Origin: Lepidostoma basale
Taxonomy: Eukaryota > Arthropoda > Insecta > Trichoptera > Lepidostomatidae
Length of the DNA stretch: 64,000 nucleotides
Reading direction: 5' to 3'
Assembly (NCBI GenBank): GCA_022606425.2
Contig: JAHDVF020001465.1
Coordinates: 868,001 to 932,000, forward strand
Both the position numbers and the translations under genes were made by a program. The notes under the pieces are model-generated. The model saw only the letters and a program-made list of their open reading frames with translations, was not told where the DNA came from and made no database searches. Within the stretch, counting starts at the first letter, position 1, and each line of letters opens with the position of its first letter. Shown here one piece after another: positions 52,811 to 62,321 of the stretch.

Positions 52811-53080
52811 GACGACCTTCGTGGCCGAGTGGTAAGTGCTTTGACTGCCACCCCGAAGGTCCCTGATTCGATTCCGGGCGATAGTAGTGTGATTGTCACA
52901 CTACTTTTGGTCTGGTGCAGATTTCACGTGACAATAAAATGGCGATAGATTAGCTACCTGTCACATGTCACGAAAATCAAAATGATAGCTATACCCTTTA
53001 TATCGATTTGGCTTGCGCTGTAATGAAGAGCGATTCAACACAATAATAATAATAATAATAATTATAATAATAATAAGAAG
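52811..53080 (+). mobile_element. tRNA-derived SINE (family T), complete copy
   Basis: tRNA-like head with A box TGGCCGAGTGG (52822-52832) and B box GATTCGATTCC (52865-52875), then TGTGATTGTCACACTAC, a conserved core and an (AAT)n tail (53040-53075). It is an SINE rather than a tRNA gene: the head is followed without a terminator by the SINE body also seen at 4823-5065. Confidence 0.88.
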
Positions 53081-53084
53081 AAAT

Positions 53085-53645
53085 ATCGACATCTTCAACA
53101 TTCATACATTGCAACATTCACGCTCGTTGATTTTACCGACTTCGAATGTGACCGCCTTTTAGTATTTGAATAAGTTGGTCATGCCATGTTTTCCTCAGCC
53201 GTCCTCGTCTTCTCTTTCCATTAAACTTATTATATATAATTTTAAACTATTCTTCTTTCGTTCATTCTTTCCATATGTTCAAACCATCTAAGCGATCCAT
53301 TTTTACTTTTAATTAGGATACAATCATCTGCCTTCATTCAAAAGAATTCAAAGAAGTCTCAAAAGAAATCGGATCCCAGCAGATACCACCCAAGATAGAC
53401 AGTTCTGGAGACGCAATACAAGAAGAACTGCACCAAAGAAATGGAATAAGGCTAGGAAAGAGAAGAAGATATAATCATCTGCCTTACATTTCTTCATTAT
53501 TTGAATTTTTTCGGTATTCTATCATATATTGTTTTCCCGCCCATTTTTCTCAGTGATCTAATTTCTATGCATTTATCCGACTTTCAACCTTCTTTTGCCA
53601 GCTCTAAGTTTTGCTTTTATACATAATAGTTTGCACTACAAGTCA
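53085..53645 (-). pseudogene. Family R LINE, split by a LINE tail insertion
   Basis: 53085-53334 and 53486-53645 are consecutive parts of one family R copy (complements of LLKGGHI, RGRLRKTWHDQLIQ, RWIA; then KCKADDCI, MGGKTIYDRI). The 17-bp block ATACAATCATCTGCCTT is duplicated at 53318-53334 and 53469-53485 with one mismatch. Confidence 0.82.
53335..53468 (+). mobile_element. Short LINE 3' tail with (GAA)-rich end, nested
   Basis: 134 bp. The last codons read DRQFWRRNTRRTAPKKWNKA, RKEKKI and stop, an endonuclease-RT-type LINE C terminus ending in AGAAGAAGAT. A 17-bp target duplication flanks it. 53646-53935 is featureless. Confidence 0.75.
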
Positions 53646-53939
53646 ATTAAAAAAAACTAAAAAGTAGAAAAAACAGCAATTTATTAAATAAATAAAATAC
53701 GTCTTAAATTGCAAATCGAAAGATGGTTTACAATGGCTCTCGACTTGCCCACTTCCTACAAGTACCAATACAGTGTCCTTGTTTGCATAACAATGCCTCC
53801 TAATAGGGACGATTCTCAGCCGCCTTCGTGCTTTGGAAGGAGCAAGTCAAGTGGAAAAATAGTGAAAGCACGCCCTTACACACATACATACATATTTTAA
53901 GTAAGTGTGCTCAATACTCATGCACGTCAATGGCATAAA

Positions 53940-54690
53940 AGAAAATATTTGTTTAATTGCTGACAGCATGGACGAACTACAAGTCATAGTGTCAAGAATG
54001 TACGAAATATGCAATCAAACTGCTGAACATGATCGCTTCGGAGATCGATGTCTTTCATATTCGTGAAAGTACGTTCAGAAGACAAATACTCTTGATTTTG
54101 GAGAGTATCTTGTATTCCTAATGTCGAACCATCTCTCATGCGTTCCTGGTATTATATATTTATTATGTTTTACCTATTCTCAATATATGCCTTAAACTAT
54201 AAAAAATGTTTGTAATGTCTTTTGAGAAAATAAACTGATTCGATTTGATTTGATTTGATAAGTACGACCTTGTGATGAGCGTGTCAAAGTCTTAAGTAAT
54301 GGTATTTGAAAATGAAGAATGTATGACGGATTGTGACATAAGTGCGATCGGTGAGAAATTAGAGCAAGTTACTGAATTTGTTTATCTGGGAAGCATGTTT
54401 ACAAGAGATGGAAGAATGGAGAAAGATATCGGAAGAAGGGTTGGATCTGGAAACAAAATAAACGGTGCCCTCAAAGTCATTACCGCAAATAGAAATATAT
54501 CGACTGAAGCAAAGATGGCAGTGTACAATGGAGTTCTAGTGTCGACCCTTATGTATGGAAGTGAAGCTTGGAGTTGGCAGAAGAAGGATGAAAGTAGGAT
54601 AAATGCCGTAGAAATTAGGTCACTAAGAAGAATGTGCGGAAAAACAATATATGATGTAGAAGAGGCGCGAGAATTACGCAAGGATGGATT
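53940..54690 (+). pseudogene. Family R LINE with a nested family J piece and an internal deletion
   Basis: 53940-54010 (CLIADSMDELQVIVSRMYEI) continues at 54258 (KYDLVMSVSKS), then frame 54299-54694 (GEKLEQVTEFVYLGSMFTRD, ANRNISTEAKMAVYNGVLVS, LRRMCGKTIYD). There it jumps to VEEARELRKDGL and stop, skipping about 80 residues. Confidence 0.82.
54011..54257 (+). pseudogene. Family J LINE 3' end, nested
   Basis: NQTAEHDRFGDRCLSYS in one frame (true frame IKLLNMIASEIDVFHIREST). 3' UTR and a GATTTGATTTGATTTGAT tail. Nearly identical to 8158-8396. Confidence 0.8.
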
Positions 54691-55034
54691 ATAAATAAAA
54701 TAAATAATTTTAAAAACCAATATTCTTGAGATATTTACCAGCAAGGATTATATTATAGAAATGTATAAAGGAAAAAAATATTACAAGTTTAGGTTGAGGT
54801 TTTATTAAAATTAAATGTTTTTTATATATATACCTTCTCAGATCAGAGGAATTTCTATTTTCGGAAAGTTGTGTAGAAATGGAAAGTAATATATACAGGT
54901 ACTTACGTAGTGAGTACCTACTTAATGTTTATGACGTCTAACACTTGAGGGTACTTAAATACCACTTTAACCTCTGACCAGTGTCGGTGTATCAATCTAT
55001 ATATTTTAAAATTATTTAATTATTATATATGACT
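54691..55034. other. No recognisable gene
   Basis: AT-rich. No repeat match. Confidence 0.35.
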
Positions 55035-55500
55035 GATATTAATGGGTAAAGTGAAGAAACGTCGGGGAATTGGAAGAAGGCAGCTACCCTGACTGCGAAA
55101 CATTAAAGAGTGGACAGGAATTACAATAGTTCAGAACCTGGTCCAAGTGGCGCAGGATAGAGATGCCTTTGCTGCAGTTATTTGCCTTCAACGTTGGGGG
55201 GACCTGACACGGTGCCGAAAGAAGAAAAAGATATAATTGTGTTAAAAAAATGGTATTGAAAAGCTTTAATTAGGATCTACCTAATGATGAATAAAATAAT
55301 TTTATATTGTTATTAAGTATTTCTTAACAACGTAAACATTATTAAGTATTTCTTAAAAACATACTCCAGAGGGCCGTCGACCACCAGGACGACCGCCAAA
55401 GTGATGGAGAGAAGGCTGGTCGTCTTCATCACAGGAAGAAAGTTGATATCCTGCATAAACAGATCGCAAGATCTACAATCAGAAGAAGAAGAAGTAATTA
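55035..55500 (+). pseudogene. Two LINE C-terminal fragments with (GAA)n tails
   Basis: 55035-55240: GKVKKRRGIGRRQLP, LRNIKEWTGITIVQNLVQVA, QDRDAFAAVI, then GAAAGAAGAAAAAGATAT. 55370-55500: PEGRRPPGRPPKW-like family K end, then AGAAGAAGAAGAAGT. 55241-55369 is featureless. Confidence 0.65.
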
Positions 55501-55990
55501 TTATTTGTATAAGTAGTCTTATAATGAAATAAAACGATGTTTTTCATAACTACTTCCACATTTCTATTTATTTAGACAGCGACCGGTTTTGCCAGGCTCC
55601 CTGGCATCGATAGACTGGTCACCACCACTTGGAAATTTATCAATTAATAAATATTGCACCGTTGAGGTAATCAGACCTGCATCACAAAAATGGGACTTTA
55701 AAAGTTGGCATTTTTTTATTATTAATTTACATTAGCTGCGAGTTCGATCGCCACACCTGATGATGCCTTAACAAGGCGAAACATGTCTCTACCATAAAAT
55801 ATAATAAAACTTCTAGAAAAACAGATATTTCATAAATATTAGATTGTGCTGCTTATTCTAACCTAAACTATTCGGTATTTGTTACAATCTAATTATTTTT
55901 CTGAAATTTAATGAAATTTATTTTAACCGGAAACTGGTTGCTGTCGAAATAAAGACAAAACCAGAAGTAATGATGAAAAACAACGTTATT
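55500..55990. repeat. Palindromic family P3 element containing a hammerhead-like core
   Basis: Outer inverted arms: 55510-55585 (AAAACGATGTTTTTCATAAC ... GACAGCGACCGGTTTTGCC) and 55920-55985 (ACTGGTTGCTGTCG ... GATGAAAAACAACGTT). Left arm, minus strand: GATGCCAGGGAGCCTGGCAA then AACCGGTC. At 55757-55787 (+) a separate motif reads CTGATGATGCCTTAACAAGG then CGAAACATGTC. Confidence 0.65.
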
Positions 55991-56004
55991 TTTAGTTATA
56001 ATAT

Positions 56005-56173
56005 AATAAATAGTCTATTGTTTTGGCCGAAACACTATGATATCTTAACATTTTAAACTGTTAAATTATATAACTTTGTTTTTGTACCACAATTGTATTT
56101 TATTTTACGTGACAACTGTTTCATCAACCTTTGTTGACATTATCAGGTGTTACAATAATATATCAAATGTAAA
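56005..56173 (-). repeat. Family H element, left arm
   Basis: Terminal block (complement of GTTTCGGCCAAAAC), the body and the motif at 56111-56146 (core CTGATAA, hairpin GTCAAC/GTTGAT, GAAACAGTTGTC). It is interrupted by the family R LINE and continues at 56695. Confidence 0.8.
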
Positions 56174-56694
56174 ATAAGATGGCAGTGCACAATGGTGTTC
56201 TTGTGCCGACCCTTATGTATGGAAGTGAAGCATGGAACTGGCAAAAGAAGGATGAAAGTAGAATAAATGCAATAGAAATGAGATCTCTAAGACGAATGTG
56301 TGACAAATCTGTTTATGATAGAGTGACAAATGCAAGTATAAGAAGTGAATGTGGTGCGAATGAAAGTGTTATGAACAAAATAAGGAAAGGGTCATTAAGA
56401 TGGTTTGGACACATGGAAAGAATGAGTGAAGACAGAATGGTAAAGAAGGTATATGTAAACGGCGTGAACGGAGCTAGAAATAGAGGAAGGCCGAGGAAAA
56501 CGTGGCACGATCAAATCAATCAAATATTGAATGTCGGTCACGTGAGGAATCGGAAAAATCGACGTGCGTGCATGACAAGATGTATGAATGTAGAGGAAGC
56601 GAGAGGCGTATGTCAGGACAGAACAGTGTGGCGTTCCATTCTTTCTGCCTACCCCTCCGGGGAGACGGCGTGATGGTAAGTTAGTTAGTTAGTT
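56174..56694 (+). pseudogene. Family R LINE 3' copy with intact C-terminal ORF
   Basis: 164 codons (56179-56673): MAVHNGVLVPTLMYGSEAWN, IRSECGANESVMNKIRKGSL, WFGHMERMSEDRMVKKVYVN, RGRPRKTWHDQINQILNVGH, VWRSILSAYPSGETA and stop. Tail GTTAGTTAGTTAG. Short TAAAAT duplication at both junctions. Inserted in a family H element, so younger than it. Best reference for the GETA-type subfamily. Confidence 0.88.
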
Positions 56695-57360
56695 AAAATT
56701 TTCGTGATTTTTCGAATATTTATGCGTATTTGTTCCTATGTTAATTTGAATAATTTCTTTGATAAAATTTTGAAGTTCTTGCTGATATTGAGTTAGGTAC
56801 CTAAATATTTTAATTGAAAGAACGGTTAGTTACTATTTATTGGAGGAAATATTAATGGTAGAAAATATAATAATAATAATAATAATAATAAAACAGTAAT
56901 TAGAAGGAAAAATTACAAATAGTGTACAGTCAAAAAGATGAAACACAATACATTAAAAACGATAAACAATAACAGGAAGTAGATTATATTAATAGGAAAG
57001 GTGACAAAAGTTGAAGCTAGGTAGTATTATTATTTTTTTAGCTAGATTGTACAGGGGATTTTTTTTAAATGTACTATGTACTAACGGGGAATAAGATGGA
57101 ATTTGGTTATTACATTTTGTTTACATTTTTTGGCCTTTAAAATTTCTAAATTTTCTAATTTCTCAAATTTTTGAGGATTATTTGCTATATGTATCTAAAA
57201 AAATGTATTTTTGGTCTCGAAGTGATGGTCAAAATTCACACAATGATTGACCGTTTCCGAAAATATGTTTCGGTTTTTTTCTGTCAGCTGTCGCGTAAAA
57301 TAAAATACAATTGTGGTACAAAAACAAAGTTATTTAATTTAACAGTTTAAAATATAATAT
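56695..57360 (+). repeat. Family H element, centre and right arm
   Basis: Continues 56005-56173: rest of the left arm (AATAATTTCTTTGATAAAAT), centre (AGAAAATATAATAATAATAA, GGAAGTAGATTATATT), a loose segment 57150-57285, then CAGCTGTCGCGTAAAATAAA at 57284-57303 and the right arm to ~57360. Here the first part of the motif (CTGATGA and hairpin) is missing. Confidence 0.7.
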
Positions 57361-57486
57361 AATATATTGCATAATCGGGACCGAGTTGCATTATTGCGTC
57401 GATGGAAGTTTTTTTTTATATAGGACTAATTTTTCTATCCCTATGTTCGGTCCTGGTGAAATTAAACAAGCGAATTATAATCTGCG

Positions 57487-57606
57487 ATGTTCCGGCGCTC
57501 CGGATTGGTGCTTGACGCCATCCGACAGACAGGCCCGGAGGGTGCTTCGCTCGAGTGGACAATTGAGTCGCCTCTCCAGTTTCAGAATATTGTTCAAATT
57601 ACGGCG
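57487..57606 (+). CDS. Candidate first coding exon, function unknown
   Basis: The ATG at 57487 opens a frame of exactly 40 codons (MFRRSGLVLDAIRQTGPEGA, SLEWTIESPLQFQNIVQITA) ending in a perfect splice donor GTAAGT (57607-57612), phase 0. An in-frame TAA lies 9 nt upstream, so the Met is the first possible. The segment is clearly more GC-rich than its surroundings and matches no repeat of the window. I do not recognise the peptide. The next exon is not identified. An acceptor-like TTTTTAACGTAATAG before 60855 is phase-compatible with the unknown ORF there, but that link is only a possibility. Confidence 0.35.
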
Positions 57607-57689
57607 GTAAGTACTCACTTAGCCCCGTCATATCGTTTTACTAATGAATCGACAATATAGTAAAAGTATAAAATTTTATATCGAATGAA

Positions 57690-57965
57690 AAAATTATGTT
57701 TAAAAATATTGTAGAAGTAATACTAACTCGTTTAACCATCATAAAACCGGTCGTCACTTACGGCTGTGAAGCATGGTCCCTGATGCAGAGAGAAGAAAGA
57801 AAACTGGTCATTTTGAAAGATAGATGCGAGGAAAATTATTGGACATACGCGAGAAAATGGGACTTACATCATCATCAGCCGTCTGTCATCCACTGCTGAA
57901 TGTAGGCCTCTCCCAAAGCACGCCACCGCTGCCTATCCATTGTCGCTCCCATCCATGTCCAGCAA
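57690..57965. pseudogene. Two LINE fragments
   Basis: 57690-57860 (+): LTIIKPVVTYGCEAWSLMQR, EERKLVILKDRC, a post-RT region. 57865-57965 (-): complement of the family Y end (ATCCACTGCTGAATGTAGGC, CTCCCAAAGCACGCCACCG). Confidence 0.65.
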
Positions 57966-58199
57966 TCCTATTCAGATCATAATATCAATAAATCTTGTTC
58001 TAGAAGTACTGATTAGCCAGAAAACTGTTGTGAGATTCTGTCTTAACGCCCTTTGGTGGGCTGTCCATAGCACCGAAGATTATATCCAGATGGGTGTCGC
58101 GCGAAAAATAACCAAGAGGCAGGCCAATAAAAAGATGGACGGGCTGTGTGGAAGAGGCTGCTCTGATAAATGCTGCTGTTTACGTACTTCATATGCTCG

Positions 58200-58400
58200 T
58201 ACAACTCTTAAAGAGTTTTAGCTTTCTTGATGATTTTATTCCAAGCTCCAGGATTCTGCGCCTTTTATTCCCAGCAGTCCATTTCGCCTAACTCAGCCAG
58301 ATCATCCAGAACATTATAAATTAGGCGTCTTCCTAGAGGTCTTACTTCAGTTGGTTTTGAAGCGCAAAATGGCTCTGGTCTCACCAGCTTGGCATACGTC
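58200..58400 (-). pseudogene. Probable LINE C-terminal fragment
   Basis: The minus strand reads TEVRPLGRRLIYNVLDDLAE, LGEMDCWE, stop, KAQNPGAWNKIIKKAKTL, similar in pattern to RTE-like C termini (W-x-AQ-x-W-x-II-x-AKT). 57966-58199 and 58401-58594 are otherwise unexplained. Confidence 0.45.
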
Positions 58401-58594
58401 CCCAATCCATGATAGGCGACCGTCTCTCAAAGAGCTCGTTATAAGGTGCAGCTGGGATATTGCGCGAATGAGTTGCTTTTATGTCTGGAAGTTCCCGCTG
58501 CAACATCAGGTCTGAGTCCCAGGATCGTAATTAGTTTTGAGGACTTCCGAAATGAAGACACTGAGGACGATCAGGCAAGACACTGAGAGATCGC

Positions 58595-58855
58595 GCGAGG
58601 AACGATGTTCAAAGAATGTCCAAACCATATAAATGTTCCTTTCATTATTTTGTTCATAACACTTTAATCGCACTGCATTCACTTCTTATATTTTCATTCG
58701 ACACTCTATTATGCACGTTTTTTTTATACATTTGTCTAAGAGATATCATTTCTACCTACTGCATTTTTTCTACTTTCATCCTTCCTTTGCCAGTTCCATG
58801 GTGTGCTTCCACACATAAGGGTCGGTACAAGAACGCCATTGTAAGAATAAACAAA
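58595..58855 (-). pseudogene. Family R LINE fragment
   Basis: Complement of NKIMKGTFIWFGH, SIRSECSAI, ESRKNAVGRNDIS, HLWKHTMELAKEG. Frames are broken. Confidence 0.65.
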
Positions 58856-58879
58856 ATAGCTAAACTTAAATAAGCTCCG

Positions 58880-59165
58880 TCTCTGATTTCACAGTGGTAA
58901 AAAAAACAATAATCTAATAATCCACCCTCCAGTTTTGAAGGGTTGGGGTTCAAGTCCCATTATAGCATTACCGCTAACCGCCCAACTGTAAAATGATCAC
59001 TTGTGGACATCCCCTAAATTCAGTGGGGATGGAGTTTACCCCCGGTTATTTAATGTGTTAACGTTTTGACATATTTTGCTAACACTGCACGTCCAAGGGT
59101 GGAAGTTTCTTCAATGGGGATGTTAAATCGGTAATGAGACCGAGAAGTAATGGAACAAAGACGTT
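58880..59165 (+). mobile_element. Possible tRNA-derived SINE
   Basis: A B-box-like GGTTCAAGTCC (58947-58957) follows a weak A-box-like TTTCACAGTGGTAA (58888-58901) at roughly tRNA spacing, with an unrelated body after it. Only one copy is seen, so this may be a decayed tRNA pseudogene or chance. Confidence 0.3.
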
Positions 59166-59254
59166 TTTTTTTCACTAACTTAACTTTTTCTACAAAAAAC
59201 GTAACACATTATCTGCGGGAAATGTACTAATACCCATTTACTGGACTTGTGGTG

Positions 59255-59415
59255 GCCACATTGTTCTTTCCTGGGATACTACTCTTCCTCTTCATTCATA
59301 CATCGTGTCATGTACGCACGCCGTTTTCTTCGACTTATCACGTGGCCGACATCCAATATTTGATTTGTTTGATTGTTGCATGTGTTCCTCGGTCTTCCTC
59401 TATTTCTAGTTCGGA
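59255..59415 (-). pseudogene. Family R LINE 3' fragment
   Basis: Complement of MTRCMNEEE, KINQILDVGHVI, RGRPRNTCNNQTNQI. It stops where the MITE begins. Confidence 0.65.
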
Positions 59416-59431
59416 AAGGTACACCTAAATC

Positions 59432-59681
59432 CAGTGGCGGTACTCCCATAGAAGCCCAGAAGCCCGGCTTGCGTAAGAAATTTTGAATAAAAAACCTCTT
59501 ATGGCTTACAGAGGTTCAGCTCTTGTGGCTATTCCTCTTACGTCTGATGAGAACATTGTTGGAAGGTGATTTGGTGGGTTGTTAGTTTATGCGGGGACAC
59601 GATGACCTAGATTTGGGGGTTTTGATTTCAAATTTCTTACGCAAGCCCGGCTTCTGGGCTTTTATGGGAGTACCGCCACTG
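59432..59681. mobile_element. MITE with CAGTGGCG ends (250 bp)
   Basis: Inverted ends CAGTGGCGGTACTCCCATAG ... complement, about 55 bp, matched closely at both sides. CTAAAT occurs on both flanks (59425-59430, 59682-59687), a partial target duplication. No ORF. 59682-59984 has nothing else recognisable. Confidence 0.82.
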
Positions 59682-59984
59682 CTAAATACCCTTTTCGCGA
59701 TCTAGTAACTGAATATTTTAAAGTCTTTTTAGAGACATATTTTTATTCGTTTGTCAAGTACTCGTACCTATGCATAGAGGTATAGTAAGGAATGCTTTTA
59801 TTTTATTTCAGCTATAATCTCCGCGTGCCAATGTGCGAGTTACCCGCAGAGAATATTTAAAGTTTGAATTAAACCAAAGAATGCGGGCCTCATCGTCACT
59901 TGTCAAAAGCGCAAACCTAAGACTCTAAATCGAGTTCACGATTCAATAATTTAAATTAATAATCATAATAATTTATAATTATTA

Positions 59985-60520
59985 AAAGATGGTCAGAGTG
60001 GAAAAGGCAAACACTATAAACATTTAATCCATATGATAACACATAAAAGTCCAGAAAGAATCCAGTATAAGCTCTGCTGGACAGTCTTCAAAGCGCTACA
60101 TGGAATGGCACCAAGTTATATATCTGAACTCTGTATAACGGACAGCCTAAATACAAGGAAATCCACACTTCGCTCGGCGAACTCCTCGGCAATAGGAAGG
60201 TTAGTTGAGCCGAAGCGTTGCACCAGTACAAATTTCGGGGATCGAGCGTTCGCGGTAGCCGGTCCATCAGCTTGGAACAATCTCCCTTCAGACCTCAGAT
60301 GCATAAATGATCCGACAGATTTTAGATCTAAACTGAAAACCCATCATTTTTATATTTCATACCCAATTTAAAATTTATACTTTGTTCCACTATACTTTTT
60401 AACCGATCGTGAAAATTTTGATTTTTTAATTTAAAACACGTCTTAATGCGCCCTTGAGGTGATTACATCACAAAAACGGCGCTATAAAAGTTAGCATATT
60501 AATACTATTATTATTATTAT
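59985..60520 (+). pseudogene. CR1-like LINE (family C3) C-terminal fragment with full 3' end
   Basis: Frame 60033-60371: SPERIQYKLCWTVFKALHGM, PSYISELCITDSLNTRKSTL, FGDRAFAVAGPSAWNNLPSD, then stop. 3' hairpin ATGCGCCCTTGAGGTGATTA ... CACAAAAACGGCGCTAT (60449-60486) and an (ATT)n tail. It starts with a small deletion near 60035. It is the best 3' reference of family C3. Confidence 0.87.
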
Positions 60521-60534
60521 TATATTATATATAA

Positions 60535-60595
60535 ACTAACTAACCATCACCCCGTATCCAAGAAACGGTAGGTACCTATAAAGAATGGAATTGAA
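60535..60595 (-). mobile_element. Short family R LINE 3' end
   Basis: AACTAACTAACCATCACCCC and the following PSG region complement, about 60 bp. Confidence 0.5.
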
Positions 60596-60854
60596 ATTTG
60601 TCGGTGGAAGTTCATTGAAAACATTAAATTATTTAATAATTACTGAAATTATTTTTTTCAATTTGAAAAAAAAAATTACGTATTTTACACAATAATATTT
60701 TTTATGATATCTATAAATAAGACTCATTTTACCCTAACGGCAAAACTGTGATAAGACCTTTTAATTCTTCGAATACCTCTCAATCTTGTTTCACCTGACG
60801 CGTCGTAAAGAGAGAGAAGGCAGGTCACATCTTTGTATGTTTTTAACGTAATAG

Positions 60855-61160
60855 AAAGAGACAAAAAGGGTGCCTCCCCTAGCCATTATAATAAATACGC
60901 GCAGGAAGAAAATCAGAATGGCTTTAAATTCCTATCACGAATACGCTATTTTAGCCCTTACGGATACTGTGTTTAAGGGTGATTTTGAAGCGGGTGGCAA
61001 AGTAAATGTGTGGTTATTGGACGGAGTTAATGTGTTTGACGGTAAATTCGTTAGGGCTAGAATGAGACAACGATTATATGTGCAAAGTGTTGATGGAAGA
61101 AATTCAGAAGGGAAAAATTTAATTGTGAATATAAATTATTTAAATGTTAAGCTTCGTTAA
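60855..61160 (+). CDS. Small ORF, not recognised (possible host exon)
   Basis: The frame is open from 60855 (after TAG) to the stop at 61158-61160. The first ATG is at 60918 (MALNSYHEYAILALTDTVFK, GDFEAGGKVNVWLLDGVNVF, DGKFVRARMRQRLYVQSVDG), giving an 81-residue product. Composition is ordinary and protein-like, with good codon variety, unlike the AT-repeat frames. No motif is identifiable. No window repeat matches it. The stop is followed at once by 11 A residues, which may be a trace of retroposition or may belong to the adjoining LINE. Confidence 0.35.
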   Translation, partial: KETKRVPPLAIIINTRRKKIRMALNSYHEYAILALTDTVFKGDFEAGGKVNVWLLDGVNVFDGKFVRARMRQRLYVQSVDGRNSEGKNLIVNINYLNVKLR

Positions 61161-61164
61161 AAAA

Positions 61165-61560
61165 AAAAAATTTCTTCTTCTTCTGCTTTATTTAGGATGG
61201 TGTCCTGTTATTTCTCGGAGCCTGTTCCTGGGATACAGATGTCCAATTGTCTCGCCATCTTTTAGGTGTTCTTCCTGCAGGTCGATTTCCTGTTGGTACT
61301 TTATTTGTGGCTATATTTATCACTCTTTCAGAACATGCTCTTTCCACGTAATCTCTCCAATAGCGTCTTCTCAGTCTTCCCTATCGCACGACATCTTCCA
61401 CATTGCAGATCTTTCTAATTTCAGAATTTCTTATCCTGTCTCGGAGTGTCGTTCCCGCAACGGATCGGAGAGTTTTTATTTCTGTGGTTCTTAGGAGACT
61501 TTTTGTTCTGATGGTGTCAGCTTCGTTTCTATTCCATATGTCATTATAGGTTAGTAATTA
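61165..61560 (-). pseudogene. LINE family K, C-terminal fragment
   Basis: The minus strand reads ETKADTIRTKSLLRTTEIKT, LRSVAGTTLRDRIRNSEIRK, GNRPAGRTPKRWRDNWTSVS, QEQAPRNNRTPS, with a tail of AGAAGAAGAA (61169-61180 on the + strand as TTCTTCTTCTTC). Confidence 0.78.
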
Positions 61561-61639
61561 TTTACTTCTTTTAAAGTAATCTATATCATTCGTCTTTATG
61601 AAATATTTTTCACAATAGGGAATGGTCTTTTAAAAGTAA

Positions 61640-61915
61640 AAAATAATAATAATAATAATATGCTAACTTTAAAAGGGCCGTTTTTATGATGTCATCACCT
61701 CAAAAGCGCATAAAGACGTGTTTTAAATCTAAAAATTTAAATATGAACGCTGCATCTGATATTGGCGATCGGTTAGACAACATCAACAAACTATCAGGCC
61801 GTTTCCCCGCAGGGGTAGGCAGAGAGAACGGACTGCCACACTACTCCATCCTGACATACCTCTCTAGCTTCCTCCACATTCATACAGCGAGTCATACACG
61901 AACGTCATTATTATA
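61640..61915 (-). pseudogene. Family C3 LINE 3' end and a family R LINE 3' end
   Basis: 61640-61790: (AAT)n tail and hairpin complement (GGGCCGTTTTTATGATGTCA ... AAAGCGC). 61795-61915: PSGETA/CGETA-type complement (GGCCGTTTCCCCGCAGGGGT) and MTRCMNVEE region. Confidence 0.68.
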
Positions 61916-61937
61916 AACATATCACAAATTTTATTAT

Positions 61938-62075
61938 TTGTGGAAACAGCTGTCGCCCAAATAATAAAAATTAAGTTATCATAACAGTATTTAAATTTTT
62001 TACAAATAATAATGTTGAAGTGTCGTAGTGTTTTGGGCAAAACAGTGGACCATTTAAGTAATAAATCAAATATGG
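61938..62075 (+). repeat. Family H copy, truncated at the motif
   Basis: Starts GTGGAAACAGCTGTCGCCC, so it lacks CTGATGA. The arm continues to GTGTTTTGGGCAAAACAGTG at 62028. 62076-62310 is featureless. Confidence 0.65.
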
Positions 62076-62321
62076 ATAAAATAAAAATATGTAACACAAA
62101 AGTCCGGATCTCCATGTCAACATGTGCAACATCGGAAAAACATTATGTGTTATTACATTATGTGCTAAATTAAAAAAACGGTGGATTCGTGGAACATTAA
62201 TTAAATAGACAATATGTGCACCATCTAAAAAGAACATTTTGTGTTAAATTATTTTTATTTTGTTATTTCATTTTATATCATTGTATTTTGTATAATTTGT
62301 TTTAGATTTATTTTGTGGGTG

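Noticed and set aside
52811..52885. A functional tRNA gene with good A and B boxes
   Set aside because: The same head and a conserved non-tRNA body recur at 4823-5065/5958-5981, and an (AAT)n tail follows, so it is a SINE head.
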